Assembly: GCA_002863045.1 (NCBI GenBank) | Contig: PKDH01000056.1 | Location: 1-48,182, forward strand | Length of the DNA stretch: 48,182 bases | Reading direction: 5' to 3' | Origin: Legionella sp. | GTDB taxonomy: Bacteria > Pseudomonadota > Gammaproteobacteria > Legionellales > Legionellaceae | In this document: positions 32,811 through 41,275 of the stretch, piece by piece | Layout of the letters: every line of letters begins with the position of its first letter | Position numbering within the stretch: the stretch's first letter is position 1 | Made by a program: the position numbers and the translations under genes | The notes under the pieces: model-generated | Seen by the model: the letters and a program-made list of their open reading frames with translations, nothing else | The model's database searches: none | What the model was told of the DNA's origin: nothing

Positions 32811-33302
32811 TCACATAATACGGCAATATGATTGATAAAAGCTTTCTTGAGGTGAGGCAGGTTTTTTATTAGACAATATTGAAAGATTTGAAAAATTAGT
32901 TAAATGGTTTTTAAGTTCAGGGTGAAGCTTAATATAAAGATTTAATAAACTTTGTAAAAAACCATTGGCTTGCTCTTCTTGTTGAGAAGTTTGTCCTTGT
33001 TTTAAGGCGATAGACTGGGCACAGCGTGCCAGAAAATTAGCACAGATTTTCGCGGTTTTATCTTCTGAACGTGTAATGATGGCATAGAAGCTGTGTTCAA
33101 AAGTAGGTTGCTGCCTTAACTCTTTTTTTTGGCTATCAGTCAATTCAGGTAATGTATTTAACCATTCATGCATCTCATCAATGTTAACCTTTCTTTGCAA
33201 AAAAGCCTCCCAAGAAGTCTTTAATGCATGAGAAGAGGTAATTTGTTGGCCCATTTGATCTATCAACTGTTTAATAGGATTTTGATTCATAGTATGTTTC
33301 AT
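32811..33302 (-). CDS. Hypothetical protein downstream of the ABC exporter
   Basis: 163 residues, no family recognised. It is soluble, Gln/Ser/Lys-rich and probably mostly helical, with no signal peptide. It lies 14 bases after the ABC-2 permease on the same strand and is probably in that operon. A second ATG at 33290 (MNQNPIKQLIDQ) is a possible alternative start. Confidence 0.65.
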   Translation of the reverse strand: MKHTMNQNPIKQLIDQMGQQITSSHALKTSWEAFLQRKVNIDEMHEWLNTLPELTDSQKKELRQQPTFEHSFYAIITRSEDKTAKICANFLARCAQSIALKQGQTSQQEEQANGFLQSLLNLYIKLHPELKNHLTNFSNLSILSNKKPASPQESFYQSYCRIM

Positions 33303-33316
33303 CGTTATAACTCATA

Positions 33317-34093
33317 TTAACTACGCAAACCAACACCTAGCTTTAGTAGTTTTAAATTTAAACAGGTTAATCCTATAACCAAGCCCACAATAATACTCAT
33401 TGCTAATCCGATATTAACTTCTGCAGTTTGACCTATCATGGCATATCGCATAGCGCTCATCATGTACATGATTGGATTAAACCAAGAACATGTTTGCCAA
33501 AAATCAGGCAGCATATGAATTGAATAAAAAATTCCGCCAAGATAAGTCAATGGAGTTAAGACAAAAGTAGGTACAATCATGACATCATCAAAATTGCGCG
33601 CAATCATACCATTGGTAAAACCTGCCAAAGCAAACAAAGCCGATACCAGCAGTACAACTAACATGACCAGAGGTAAATGATGGATATCAATATCTAGAAA
33701 AAAATAAGCTGTGGTAAAGACTAATAAACCAACAATTATTCCGCGTAACATGCCACCTAAAACATAACCCAGAAGAAGCGTGCTATTTTTTATCGGGCTA
33801 ACGAGCATCTCTTCAATACTTTTTTGAAAACGAAAACTAAAAAGGGAGGTTGAAACATTGCCGTAAGAATTGGTAATAACGGCCATTAAAATTAATCCTG
33901 GTGCAATAAATTCTAAATAACTCACACCTTGTATAGGGCCTATGCGTTTGCCAATAAGCGTACCAAAAATTAAAAAGTATAAAAAAGTTGTTATGATTGG
34001 CGGTAAAAATACTTGGGTAAAAATACGAAACATCCGAATTAATTCGCGCCTTACCAGTGTATATAAAGCAATAAGTTGGGATTTATTGATCAT
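33317..34093 (-). CDS. ABC-2 type transporter permease (YadH-like)
   Basis: 258 residues with six hydrophobic helices and the ABC-2 permease pattern: RELIRMFRIFTQVFLPPIITTFLYFLIFG-type first helix region, an EFIAPGLILM signature and a later LTYLGGIFYSIHMLP with W-NPIMYMMSAMR. This matches the YadH family, paired with the YadG ATPase; the physiological substrate of that family is not firmly known. The start overlaps the ATPase gene by 11 bases. Confidence 0.9.
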   Translation of the reverse strand: MINKSQLIALYTLVRRELIRMFRIFTQVFLPPIITTFLYFLIFGTLIGKRIGPIQGVSYLEFIAPGLILMAVITNSYGNVSTSLFSFRFQKSIEEMLVSPIKNSTLLLGYVLGGMLRGIIVGLLVFTTAYFFLDIDIHHLPLVMLVVLLVSALFALAGFTNGMIARNFDDVMIVPTFVLTPLTYLGGIFYSIHMLPDFWQTCSWFNPIMYMMSAMRYAMIGQTAEVNIGLAMSIIVGLVIGLTCLNLKLLKLGVGLRS

Positions 34094-34997
34094 AATGAAT
34101 TAAGTCCAAAAAAAGTTCTTCCAAACGATTGGTTTTATTACGCATGCTTTGGATAAAAAGGTGGTGCTTAGTAAGCATTTGAAATATTTCATTTAAATGA
34201 ACCCGATTATCAACTTGTAACTCAAATGTATTGGCATCAATTAACTTAGCGTAAAATGGTGCTAAATCAGGTAATTCAGTTAGTGTATCTGCGGTAGTTA
34301 ATACATAAGTTTGATGACGAAAAGTTGCTAAAAGTTGTTTCATTGAGCTATGAGTAATGAGGCGCCCCTGGTCAATAATCGCAATATTTCTACATAATTG
34401 CTCCGCTTCTTCCAAGTAATGCGTGGTTAGCACAATGGTGACACCTTCTTTATTTTTACGCGTTAAGAATTGCCAAATACTACGTCGAATCTCAATATCA
34501 ACCCCAGCTGTGGGCTCATCAAGAATCAGCACGCAAGGCTTATGAACTAAAGCACGTGCTATCATCAAGCGGCGCTTCATCCCGCCTGATAAATGACGTA
34601 CGATGGTATCTTTTTTTTCCCATAAGCCAAGTTCATGTAACAAAAGGTGGGCATCGTTTAAAGCTTGTTTACGAGTGATACCATAATAGCCTGCTTGACT
34701 TAGAAGGATCTGCTCGCAGGTCTCAAAAATATTAAGGTTAATTTCCTGAGGTACAAGGCCAATGCAGGCTTTAGCTTTACTAGGTGCTTTATCCAAATCG
34801 TGGCCTTGTATTTTGATGGTGCCGCCTGATTTATTAAGTAGGGTCGTTATCATGCCAATGGTAGTTGATTTTCCTGCGCCATTCGCGCCAAGAAGTGCAA
34901 AAAAATCACCTGATTGAATCGTCAAATCAAGTGATTTTACTGCTTGTGTACCATTACGGTATGTTTTTGTTAATTGATTTATTTCAATGGCATCCAT
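34083..34997 (-). CDS. ABC transporter ATP-binding protein (YadG-like)
   Basis: 304-residue ATPase of the drug/polysaccharide export type. Walker A GANGAGKST is at 37-45, the Q-loop at LVPQE (81-85), the signature LSGGMKRR at 136-143 and Walker B LILDEPTAGVD with D160/E161. An H-loop TTHYLEEAEQL follows. The last ~80 residues form a C-terminal extension typical of the YadG/NodI group. It is the first gene of an operon with the permease and a hypothetical protein. Confidence 0.92.
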   Translation of the reverse strand: MDAIEINQLTKTYRNGTQAVKSLDLTIQSGDFFALLGANGAGKSTTIGMITTLLNKSGGTIKIQGHDLDKAPSKAKACIGLVPQEINLNIFETCEQILLSQAGYYGITRKQALNDAHLLLHELGLWEKKDTIVRHLSGGMKRRLMIARALVHKPCVLILDEPTAGVDIEIRRSIWQFLTRKNKEGVTIVLTTHYLEEAEQLCRNIAIIDQGRLITHSSMKQLLATFRHQTYVLTTADTLTELPDLAPFYAKLIDANTFELQVDNRVHLNEIFQMLTKHHLFIQSMRNKTNRLEELFLDLIHYDQ

Positions 34998-35176
34998 AAA
35001 CTATTGACCCATAAAAGTTACCTAGAAATAGAATATCTATTATCATTTCGTATAAAAGTCGTCTAACTTGTAGATTAGATGAAATTCTTATATTTTGTCA
35101 ATCTATGGCCCGTGATAAAAAATAAGACAAATTGATAGATGGATGCTATGTCAACAAAATTAAAGGTTTTTTATAA

Positions 35177-35848
35177 ATGTATACAGGAATTACCCAAGGA
35201 TTATTTGATGTCACAAAAGTACATCATCAACCAAATTTAACCACTTATACGGTAGAACTTAGTGCGCCTCTTATAGAAAATCTAGTTATTGGTAGCAGCG
35301 TATCGATTGATGGAGTATGTCAAACTGTCACTGCAATTCATCATTATCAAGTGACTTTTCAAGCGATTGCGGAGACTTTGCAAAAAACGACACTAGCAAC
35401 CCTAATACCGGGACAAAAGGTCAGCGTTGAGCGTAGTGCATATTATGGCAAAGAAATTGGTGGACACGAATTAGCAGGTCATATTTTTGAAACCGGTCGT
35501 ATTATTGAGCGTGAAGTATTCGAGCACTCGCTCAATCTACTGGTTCAATGTTCCAAAACATGTTTTGGTTATCTTTTTGAGAAGGGTTTTATTGGTATTA
35601 ATGGTTCGAGTTTAACATTGGGTAGGCTTGATACTATACGACATGCTTTCTATCTTCACCTGATCCCTGAAACTCTAAGAGTAACTAATTTAGGCGAAAA
35701 AATGCTAAATGATCACGTTAATATTGAGATAGATGCTAAAACTATGCTCATAGTGCATACCATAAAACAGCATCATCAAAACATTGATGCCGAACTGGAT
35801 AAGTTACAAAAACGTATAGATGTGTTAGAAAAAAAACTTAATATTTGA
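35177..35848 (+). CDS. Riboflavin synthase alpha-chain homologue (divergent)
   Basis: Riboflavin synthase joins two lumazines to give riboflavin. The 223 residues contain two barrel repeats (about 1-90 and 98-190), starting MYTGITQGLF rather than the usual MFTGI. S41, C48, H97 and H102 are kept. The NGCCLTV motif has become DGVCQTV, GGHxxSGH has become GGHELAGH (A100), and the conserved Asp in IDGxSLTV is N142. A 30-residue coiled-coil tail (ELDKLQKRIDVLEKKL) ends the protein. It may be a working synthase or a lumazine/flavin-binding paralogue. No other rib gene is nearby and no FMN riboswitch was seen. Confidence 0.8.
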   Translation: MYTGITQGLFDVTKVHHQPNLTTYTVELSAPLIENLVIGSSVSIDGVCQTVTAIHHYQVTFQAIAETLQKTTLATLIPGQKVSVERSAYYGKEIGGHELAGHIFETGRIIEREVFEHSLNLLVQCSKTCFGYLFEKGFIGINGSSLTLGRLDTIRHAFYLHLIPETLRVTNLGEKMLNDHVNIEIDAKTMLIVHTIKQHHQNIDAELDKLQKRIDVLEKKLNI

Positions 35849-35850
35849 TG

Positions 35851-36126
35851 TTAGCGTCCAGCTGGAATGCACGGGCTATCGATATATTCATCATTCATAG
35901 CTGCTACCATATTAACATTGCGTAAATGATATCGAGTCAAAATATCATAATCACGTTTGGTGACATATCCATGAGTTTGACCACAATAAACGAGAGAATG
36001 TGCGTTTTTAGTCGGTTTAGCGTAAAGAGTAAGGCTACATTCCCATCGAAAATGTTGAAGGTCGCATTGTGTAAAACCCAGCTTAAAATTTAACATCAAA
36101 CTTATAAATAATAGAATTAATTTCAT
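35851..36126 (-). CDS. Small secreted Cys-containing hypothetical protein
   Basis: 91 residues, no family recognised. A typical Sec signal peptide (MKLILLFISLMLNFKLGFTQ) is followed by a ~70-residue mature part with four cysteines (CDLQ, WECS, VYCG, PCIP) that could form two disulfides, so it is probably periplasmic or released. Its end lies two bases from the convergent riboflavin synthase homologue. The ribosome site is weak. Confidence 0.65.
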   Translation of the reverse strand: MKLILLFISLMLNFKLGFTQCDLQHFRWECSLTLYAKPTKNAHSLVYCGQTHGYVTKRDYDILTRYHLRNVNMVAAMNDEYIDSPCIPAGR

Positions 36127-36195
36127 GATTTGCTCACAAAGGATGATAAAGTAATTTGATGCATCTATGGGTATAAATTTAGTAAAATTTATACC

Positions 36196-37449
36196 TTATT
36201 TAATTTTTCGTACACGTACTGTTTTTATCATATTGTCACTAACTTTCAAAATTTCTATTTGATACTGACTCAGTTTAAGGCAGCAAGATGCCGGTGGAAT
36301 GTAACCTAGATATTCAATAATTATGCCACTTAGAGTGCGTGGGCCAAGCTCAGGCAATTGCCAATGTAACAAACGTTTTAATTGTCGTAGTGTGATGCTC
36401 GCATCAATGATAAAAGCATCATTTTTTTCAGCAACAATGTCTTTACTTAAATTGGTAATATCGGTCGTAAATTCCCCAACTACTTCCTCTAGAATATCTT
36501 CCATGGTAATTAAGCCTTGCAAATCACCATATTCATCCACAACAAAGCAGCTGCGTTTTTTCATTTTTTGAAAATGGAGTAATTGGGTATTGAGTGCAGT
36601 TGCCTCAGGTACAAAATAAGGTGCTTCGGCCAGAGCAATTAAATGCTCTTTGGTTAATTCACCACGTAAGTTTAAATTTAAAACTTGTCTTATATGAATT
36701 ATGCCCAACAAATTATCAATACGATGACGATAAAGCGGTAAGCGTGTATGTTGTGCGGTTTCAAGTTGAGCTAATATATCTGGCCAGTGCCGTTCGATAT
36801 CGATGCCTATAATCTCAGCTGGGGGAATAAGAATATCTTCAACCGTGGCTTTTTCTAAATCAAGTAACCCAAGCAACATGCTCTTATGTTCGATAGGCAA
36901 AAGACCACCTGTTTCGTGGACAACCAAACGAAGTTCGTCAGTCGATAGCGTTTCTCGTTGTATTTTATCCATCGATACGCCAACTAATTTAAGTAAATAA
37001 TTGGTGATAAAGCTTGCGACATACACAATAGGTGATAAAACAAGATGTAATATTTGTAGGGGTAAAGCTGCCCAAAAAGCAATTTGCTGTGGTCTTAGGG
37101 CTGCGAGAGTTTTAGGCATCATTTCTGCAAAAATTAAAATAATTAAACTTACAATGATGGTTGCTATTGCAATACCTGCACTACCATACATAGATTGGCC
37201 TAAAATTGTTGCAACCGTTGATGCAGTAATATTCGCCAGGGTGTTACCAATTAAGATAATACTTAATAATTTATCAGGATGGGCCAGAAGTGTGTGTACG
37301 CGAATGGCCTTTTTATCTTTTTTTTTAACCAAATACCGCAAACGGTAACGATTGATTGACATCATGCCAATTTCAGCTGCGGCAAAAAAACCTGAAATTA
37401 AGATAAGTGAAATTAGGACAACAAGTAATATGATGGTGGTTACAGACAT
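36196..37449 (-). CDS. CNNM/CorB-family transporter with CBS domains
   Basis: 417-residue integral membrane protein of the CNNM (DUF21) type, linked to magnesium export or homeostasis (E. coli YfjD). DUF21 with about four helices occupies 1-180 and includes the SGFFAAAEIGMMSINRYRLR signature. Tandem CBS domains lie at about 200-320 (including DEYGDLQGLITMEDILEEVVGE), and a CorC/HlyC domain forms the end. It diverges from ffh. In enteric bacteria the corB and ypjD genes lie upstream of ffh, but no ypjD homologue is seen here. Confidence 0.9.
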   Translation of the reverse strand: MSVTTIILLVVLISLILISGFFAAAEIGMMSINRYRLRYLVKKKDKKAIRVHTLLAHPDKLLSIILIGNTLANITASTVATILGQSMYGSAGIAIATIIVSLIILIFAEMMPKTLAALRPQQIAFWAALPLQILHLVLSPIVYVASFITNYLLKLVGVSMDKIQRETLSTDELRLVVHETGGLLPIEHKSMLLGLLDLEKATVEDILIPPAEIIGIDIERHWPDILAQLETAQHTRLPLYRHRIDNLLGIIHIRQVLNLNLRGELTKEHLIALAEAPYFVPEATALNTQLLHFQKMKKRSCFVVDEYGDLQGLITMEDILEEVVGEFTTDITNLSKDIVAEKNDAFIIDASITLRQLKRLLHWQLPELGPRTLSGIIIEYLGYIPPASCCLKLSQYQIEILKVSDNMIKTVRVRKIK

Positions 37450-37630
37450 ATGTGTTCCTTTAAATGAGCTATAAAAATATCATCTAATTAAATTTATAAG
37501 TCGCACAAGTCAGTAAAGCTTGAGTCTAAAATGCTTTGAGGTAACGCAAGGTTATAGTGCATAAGTCAAATCGTATATTGTTAAACTTTTAAGCATAAAA
37601 GGCTTAGATTAAGAACTAAGAACCTTAAGA

Positions 37631-37658
37631 TTACAGTTATTTATAGCTGTGATACAAT
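37631..37658 (+). promoter_or_regulatory. Predicted extended -10 promoter for ffh
   Basis: TTACAG and TACAAT are separated by 16 bases. The -10 is preceded by TG one base away (extended -10), and it ends 28 bases before the ffh ATG. Confidence 0.6.
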
Positions 37659-37686
37659 TATTTTTTTTCCGAAGGCAACCTAAATT

Positions 37687-39060
37687 ATGTTTGAACAGTT
37701 AACTGAGCGTTTAACCCAAGCATTTAGAACATTAAGTGGACAAAGTCATTTTACCGAAGAAAACACGCATCATGCCTTGCGTGAAGTAAGGCTTTCTTTT
37801 CTTGAAGCAGATGTGGCCTTAGCAGTTGCTAAAGATGTTATCGCTGGAGTTAAGCAAAAAGTATTGGGTCAAAAAATTACCGCTTCGTTAAAGCCTGAGC
37901 AAGCGCTTATTAAACTTGTTAAAGAAGAGCTAATTGAAATTTTAGGCAAAGAACGTGCTGATTTAAATTTTAAAACTCAGCCGCCGGCTATGATACTTAT
38001 GGCGGGTTTACAAGGCTCAGGTAAAACCACGAGTAGCGCTAAATTGGCACGCTATCTAAAAGAGAGCGCACAAAAAAAAGTGATGCTTGTGAGTGTGGAT
38101 ATTTATCGACCAGCTGCTATCGAGCAATTAGCCTTGCTTGCCAAACAAGTGGATGTTCATTTTTTTGAAGCTCATTCGGCACAATCTCCGCTTGATATCG
38201 CACAAAACGCAATGGATGCAGCTCGAAAGCAATTTATGGATGTCGTCATTTTTGATACGGCAGGTCGACTGCACGTCGACCAAACCATGATGGATGAAAT
38301 CCAGGCCCTACATAATGTTATTAATCCTATCGAAACCTTATTTGTGGTTGATAGCATGACCGGACAAGATGCGGCGAATACAGCCAAATTTTTTGGTGAG
38401 GCGCTGCCGTTAACTGGTGTAATTTTAACTAAAACTGATGGTGATGCTCGAGGTGGCGCGGCGCTATCTGTAAAGCATCTAACAGGCAAACCCATTAAAT
38501 TTATTGGTAGCGGTGAAAAAGTTGAAGCACTTGAACCTTTTTATCCTGAACGTATTGCCTCTCGTATTTTGGGTATGGGTGATATTTTAACTTTAATTGA
38601 AGAAGTTGAGCGCAAAACTGATAAAAAAGAAAGCGAAAAGCTTGCTAAAAAGATAAAAAAAGGCAAGGGATTTGACTTGGAAGACTTTAAAAATCAATTG
38701 CTACAGATGAATAATATGGGTGGAATGAATAGTATGATGAGTAAATTGCCTGGCTTAGGGCAATTACCTAATGACATGATGAATCAAGTCAATGATAAAT
38801 CTCTACATAAAACGATTGCCATTATTAACTCTATGACTCCTAAAGAACGCAGATTACCCAAGATTATCATCGGTTCACGTAAGAAACGCATTGCGCGTGG
38901 TTCGGGTATGCAAATTCAAGATGTAAATCGTATGCTTAAACAATTTGATCAAATGCAAAAAATGATGAAAAAATTTACCAAGCCAGGTGGCATGCAACAG
39001 CTTATGCGTGGTATGAAAGGATTACCAGGACTTAAAAATATGTTTCCAGGGGAGTTTTAA
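37687..39060 (+). CDS. ffh: Signal recognition particle protein Ffh
   Basis: SRP54 GTPase that targets membrane proteins together with 4.5S RNA, whose gene is also in this window. The 457 residues show the N domain, the G domain with G1 GLQGSGKTT (107-115), DTAGRLHVD and TKTDGDARGG, and a methionine-rich M domain (about 300-457, with NNMGGMNSMMSKLP and GSGMQIQDVNRMLKQF). First gene of the ffh-rpsP-rimM-trmD-rplS group. Confidence 0.97.
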   Translation: MFEQLTERLTQAFRTLSGQSHFTEENTHHALREVRLSFLEADVALAVAKDVIAGVKQKVLGQKITASLKPEQALIKLVKEELIEILGKERADLNFKTQPPAMILMAGLQGSGKTTSSAKLARYLKESAQKKVMLVSVDIYRPAAIEQLALLAKQVDVHFFEAHSAQSPLDIAQNAMDAARKQFMDVVIFDTAGRLHVDQTMMDEIQALHNVINPIETLFVVDSMTGQDAANTAKFFGEALPLTGVILTKTDGDARGGAALSVKHLTGKPIKFIGSGEKVEALEPFYPERIASRILGMGDILTLIEEVERKTDKKESEKLAKKIKKGKGFDLEDFKNQLLQMNNMGGMNSMMSKLPGLGQLPNDMMNQVNDKSLHKTIAIINSMTPKERRLPKIIIGSRKKRIARGSGMQIQDVNRMLKQFDQMQKMMKKFTKPGGMQQLMRGMKGLPGLKNMFPGEF

Positions 39061-39148
39061 ATAAATTCAACCTGGACTCTTTTCATTGCGTCGTAATTTT
39101 CGTACAATACTCAGCATTTTTACGCAACTACTCTTAAAGAGGAAAATA

Positions 39149-39406
39149 ATGGTCGTTATACGTTTATCTAGAGCTGGCGCAAAAAAGCGCCCCTTTTATC
39201 ATGTGGTTGTCACAGATAGCCGCAAACGTCGAGATGGAAAATACATTGAACGTTTAGGTTATTTTAATCCCATTGCTCGTGGCCAAGAAATTCGTCTGCA
39301 TTTGGATGTCGAGCAAGTTAAAAGTTGGCAGGAAAAAGGTGCACAGTTATCAGAAAGAGTTAAATTATTACTTAAACAAAAGCAAAAACAAGTAAGCGCA
39401 GAATAA
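39149..39406 (+). CDS. rpsP: 30S ribosomal protein S16
   Basis: Small-subunit assembly protein. The 85 residues are family-like: [35 protein letters not shown] and a Lys/Gln-rich tail. ATG 39149 follows a strong AAAGAGGAAA site; the open frame extends 63 bases further upstream without a suitable start. The rpsP-rimM-trmD-rplS order is highly conserved. Confidence 0.96.
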   Translation: MVVIRLSRAGAKKRPFYHVVVTDSRKRRDGKYIERLGYFNPIARGQEIRLHLDVEQVKSWQEKGAQLSERVKLLLKQKQKQVSAE

Positions 39407-39409
39407 AGT

Positions 39410-39913
39410 GTGAATAAGAACGAATACGTGATTTTAGGTTGTTTTGGTCGAGTACATGGCATAAAAGGATTCATCACGGTTCATTCTTATACTCACCCTA
39501 AAGAAACTATCTTAGATTATCACCAATGGTACATTAATCTAACGGATTGTTGGGAGCCAATTGCCACATCTTGTCGACAGCTAACCTCGAAAAATATACT
39601 AGTAAAAATAGATGGTTATGAAAGTAGAGAAGCTGGGATGTTATTAACTAACCGTAAAATTGCAGTTGAAAGGCACAAGCTACCAACATTGCCCGATAAT
39701 GAGTTTTATTGGCATGAATTAATTGGGCTAGAAGTTTTAAATCAACATCAAACAAAAATAGGATGGATTTCAGATATTCTAGCTACAGGGTCAAATGATG
39801 TTTTGGTAGTAACGAATGATAATAGTCGTCTGCTCGTGCCTTATCTGCTCAACGATGTGGTGAAATCAGTTGACTTGATTAGCAAAACTATGGTTATTGA
39901 CTGGGATATTTAG
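39410..39913 (+). CDS. rimM: Ribosome maturation factor RimM
   Basis: Assists 30S head assembly by binding S19. The 167 residues have the RimM barrel (1-85, starting YVILGCFGRVHGIKGFITV) and a PRC barrel (about 90-167, EFYWHELIGLEVLN, then LLVPYLLNDVVKSVD). The start is GTG three bases after the rpsP stop, with little Shine-Dalgarno sequence, so it probably relies on translational coupling. Confidence 0.93.
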   Translation: MNKNEYVILGCFGRVHGIKGFITVHSYTHPKETILDYHQWYINLTDCWEPIATSCRQLTSKNILVKIDGYESREAGMLLTNRKIAVERHKLPTLPDNEFYWHELIGLEVLNQHQTKIGWISDILATGSNDVLVVTNDNSRLLVPYLLNDVVKSVDLISKTMVIDWDI

Positions 39914-39916
39914 GTC

Positions 39917-40669
39917 ATGACTCAACAAGTATTTGGTGTTATTACACTTTTTCCTGAAATTTTTTCAGTATTAGAATATGGTGTTACTGGTAAGATCCTT
40001 GCTAGGAAATTAACAAAACTACTTACTTGGAATCTGCGGGATTGGGCTTTGCCTTATGCAAATCAGGTCGATGATAAGCCTTATGGTGGTGGCCCTGGTA
40101 TGGTATTGAAATATCAGCCCCTAAACGATGCGATTTTGCATGCTAAAAAAAATATGCCTGCTTTGACCAAATGTATTTATTTAAGCCCGCAAGGTAAAAC
40201 AATTAAACAAAAAGAATTAAATGCTGTGGTAGAGCAAAAAACATCGCTTCTTTTTATTGCGGGTCGCTATGAAGGTATCGATGAGCGTATTATTGAGCAG
40301 CATATAGATGAAGAATGGTCAATTGGTGAATTTGTATTAACAGGTGGCGAATTGGCCGCCCTTGCTTTTATTGATGGTATATTTCGCCTTTTGCCAGAGG
40401 GCTTGGGTCATCCTGATTCAGCACTGCAAGATTCATTTATGCACGGGTTGCTAGATTGTCCTCATTTTACACGACCTGCAATCATAGAAAATAAAAAAGT
40501 ACCCGAAGTACTTTTAAGCGGTAATCATCAACAAATAGAGCAGTGGCGTCGTAAACAAGCCTTGGGTATAACTTGGCTTAAGCGGCCAGATTTACTAAAT
40601 AGTATTGTTTTAAATGATATAGATAAAAAACTTTTGGTTGAGTATAAACAAGAACACAGTATGACCTGA
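39917..40669 (+). CDS. trmD: tRNA (guanine-N1)-methyltransferase TrmD
   Basis: SPOUT-class enzyme that makes m1G37 in tRNAs reading CNN codons and prevents frameshifting. The 250 residues show VITLFPEIFS, the DDKPYGGGPGMV motif, and the knot segment AGRYEGIDERIIEQ with SIGEFVLTGGELA. The catalytic aspartate lies in the HPDSALQDSF region. It begins three bases after rimM. Confidence 0.96.
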   Translation: MTQQVFGVITLFPEIFSVLEYGVTGKILARKLTKLLTWNLRDWALPYANQVDDKPYGGGPGMVLKYQPLNDAILHAKKNMPALTKCIYLSPQGKTIKQKELNAVVEQKTSLLFIAGRYEGIDERIIEQHIDEEWSIGEFVLTGGELAALAFIDGIFRLLPEGLGHPDSALQDSFMHGLLDCPHFTRPAIIENKKVPEVLLSGNHQQIEQWRRKQALGITWLKRPDLLNSIVLNDIDKKLLVEYKQEHSMT

Positions 40670-40699
40670 TTTTAGGTTATATACATTTGAGGAGTTATC

Positions 40700-41062
40700 A
40701 TGACAAATATTATTGATGAATTAAATGCTGAGCAAATGCAAGGCAAAGAACTTCCTGAATTTAATCCAGGCGATACAGTGCTTGTACAGGTTAAAGTAAA
40801 AGAGGGAACTAGAGAACGTTTGCAGGCGTTTGAAGGTGTTGTTATTGCCAAACGTAACCGTGGTTTAAACTCAAGTTTTACTGTACGCAAAATTTCTCAT
40901 AACGTAGGTGTAGAACGAGTTTTTCAAACATATAGTCCAATTGTTGCTAGTGTGACGTTAAAGCGTCGCGGTGATGTTCGTCGAGCAAAATTATATTATT
41001 TAAGAGATTTAGCTGGAAGAGCTGCACGTATCAAAGAAAAATTAACTAAAAAAGATGCATAG
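40700..41062 (+). CDS. rplS: 50S ribosomal protein L19
   Basis: Large-subunit protein at the 30S-50S interface. The 120 residues contain [48 protein letters not shown]-type strands and [23 protein letters not shown] site precedes the ATG. Last intact gene of the ffh operon. Confidence 0.96.
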   Translation: MTNIIDELNAEQMQGKELPEFNPGDTVLVQVKVKEGTRERLQAFEGVVIAKRNRGLNSSFTVRKISHNVGVERVFQTYSPIVASVTLKRRGDVRRAKLYYLRDLAGRAARIKEKLTKKDA

Positions 41063-41079
41063 ATAGCGGTTGAGTCTAC

Positions 41080-41127
41080 TTCAAGATAAACTCAATCATT
41101 TGGTTTAAAGGTGCAGTTTATCTTGAA
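41080..41127 (+). repeat. 13-bp inverted repeat after rplS
   Basis: TTCAAGATAAACT (41080-41092) is perfectly matched by AGTTTATCTTGAA (41115-41127) across a 22-base loop, beginning 18 bases after the rplS stop. There is no T run, so it is probably a 3'-end stem rather than a complete terminator. Confidence 0.6.
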
Positions 41128-41199
41128 ATAATTGTCCAATAATTTGCTTAATTACTTAGAATCACTATTTATCTTTTTTTACTTAAGGAATAAAAATAT

Positions 41200-41239
41200 A
41201 GCCTTGTTTTTGTACGGTTTCAATAAGACAAGGCTTTTT
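41200..41239 (+). terminator. Probable rho-independent terminator of the ffh-rplS operon
   Basis: An 8-bp stem, AGCCTTGT (41200-41207) against ACAAGGCT (41228-41235), with a 20-base loop is followed by five T residues. It lies 138 bases after rplS and just before the 3' end of the minus-strand pseudogene remnant. Confidence 0.6.
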
Positions 41240-41275
41240 AGGGCCTTGTTCTATTTTATTACATAATCAACTAAC

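Noticed and set aside
34998..35176. FMN riboswitch before the riboflavin synthase homologue
   Set aside because: The 179-base leader lacks the conserved RFN-element core; only short imperfect repeats were seen.
36323..37348. Several plus-strand frames opposite the CorB-type gene
   Set aside because: The minus-strand frame shows full CNNM-CBS-CorC domain order; the plus frames are fragments with no recognisable motifs.
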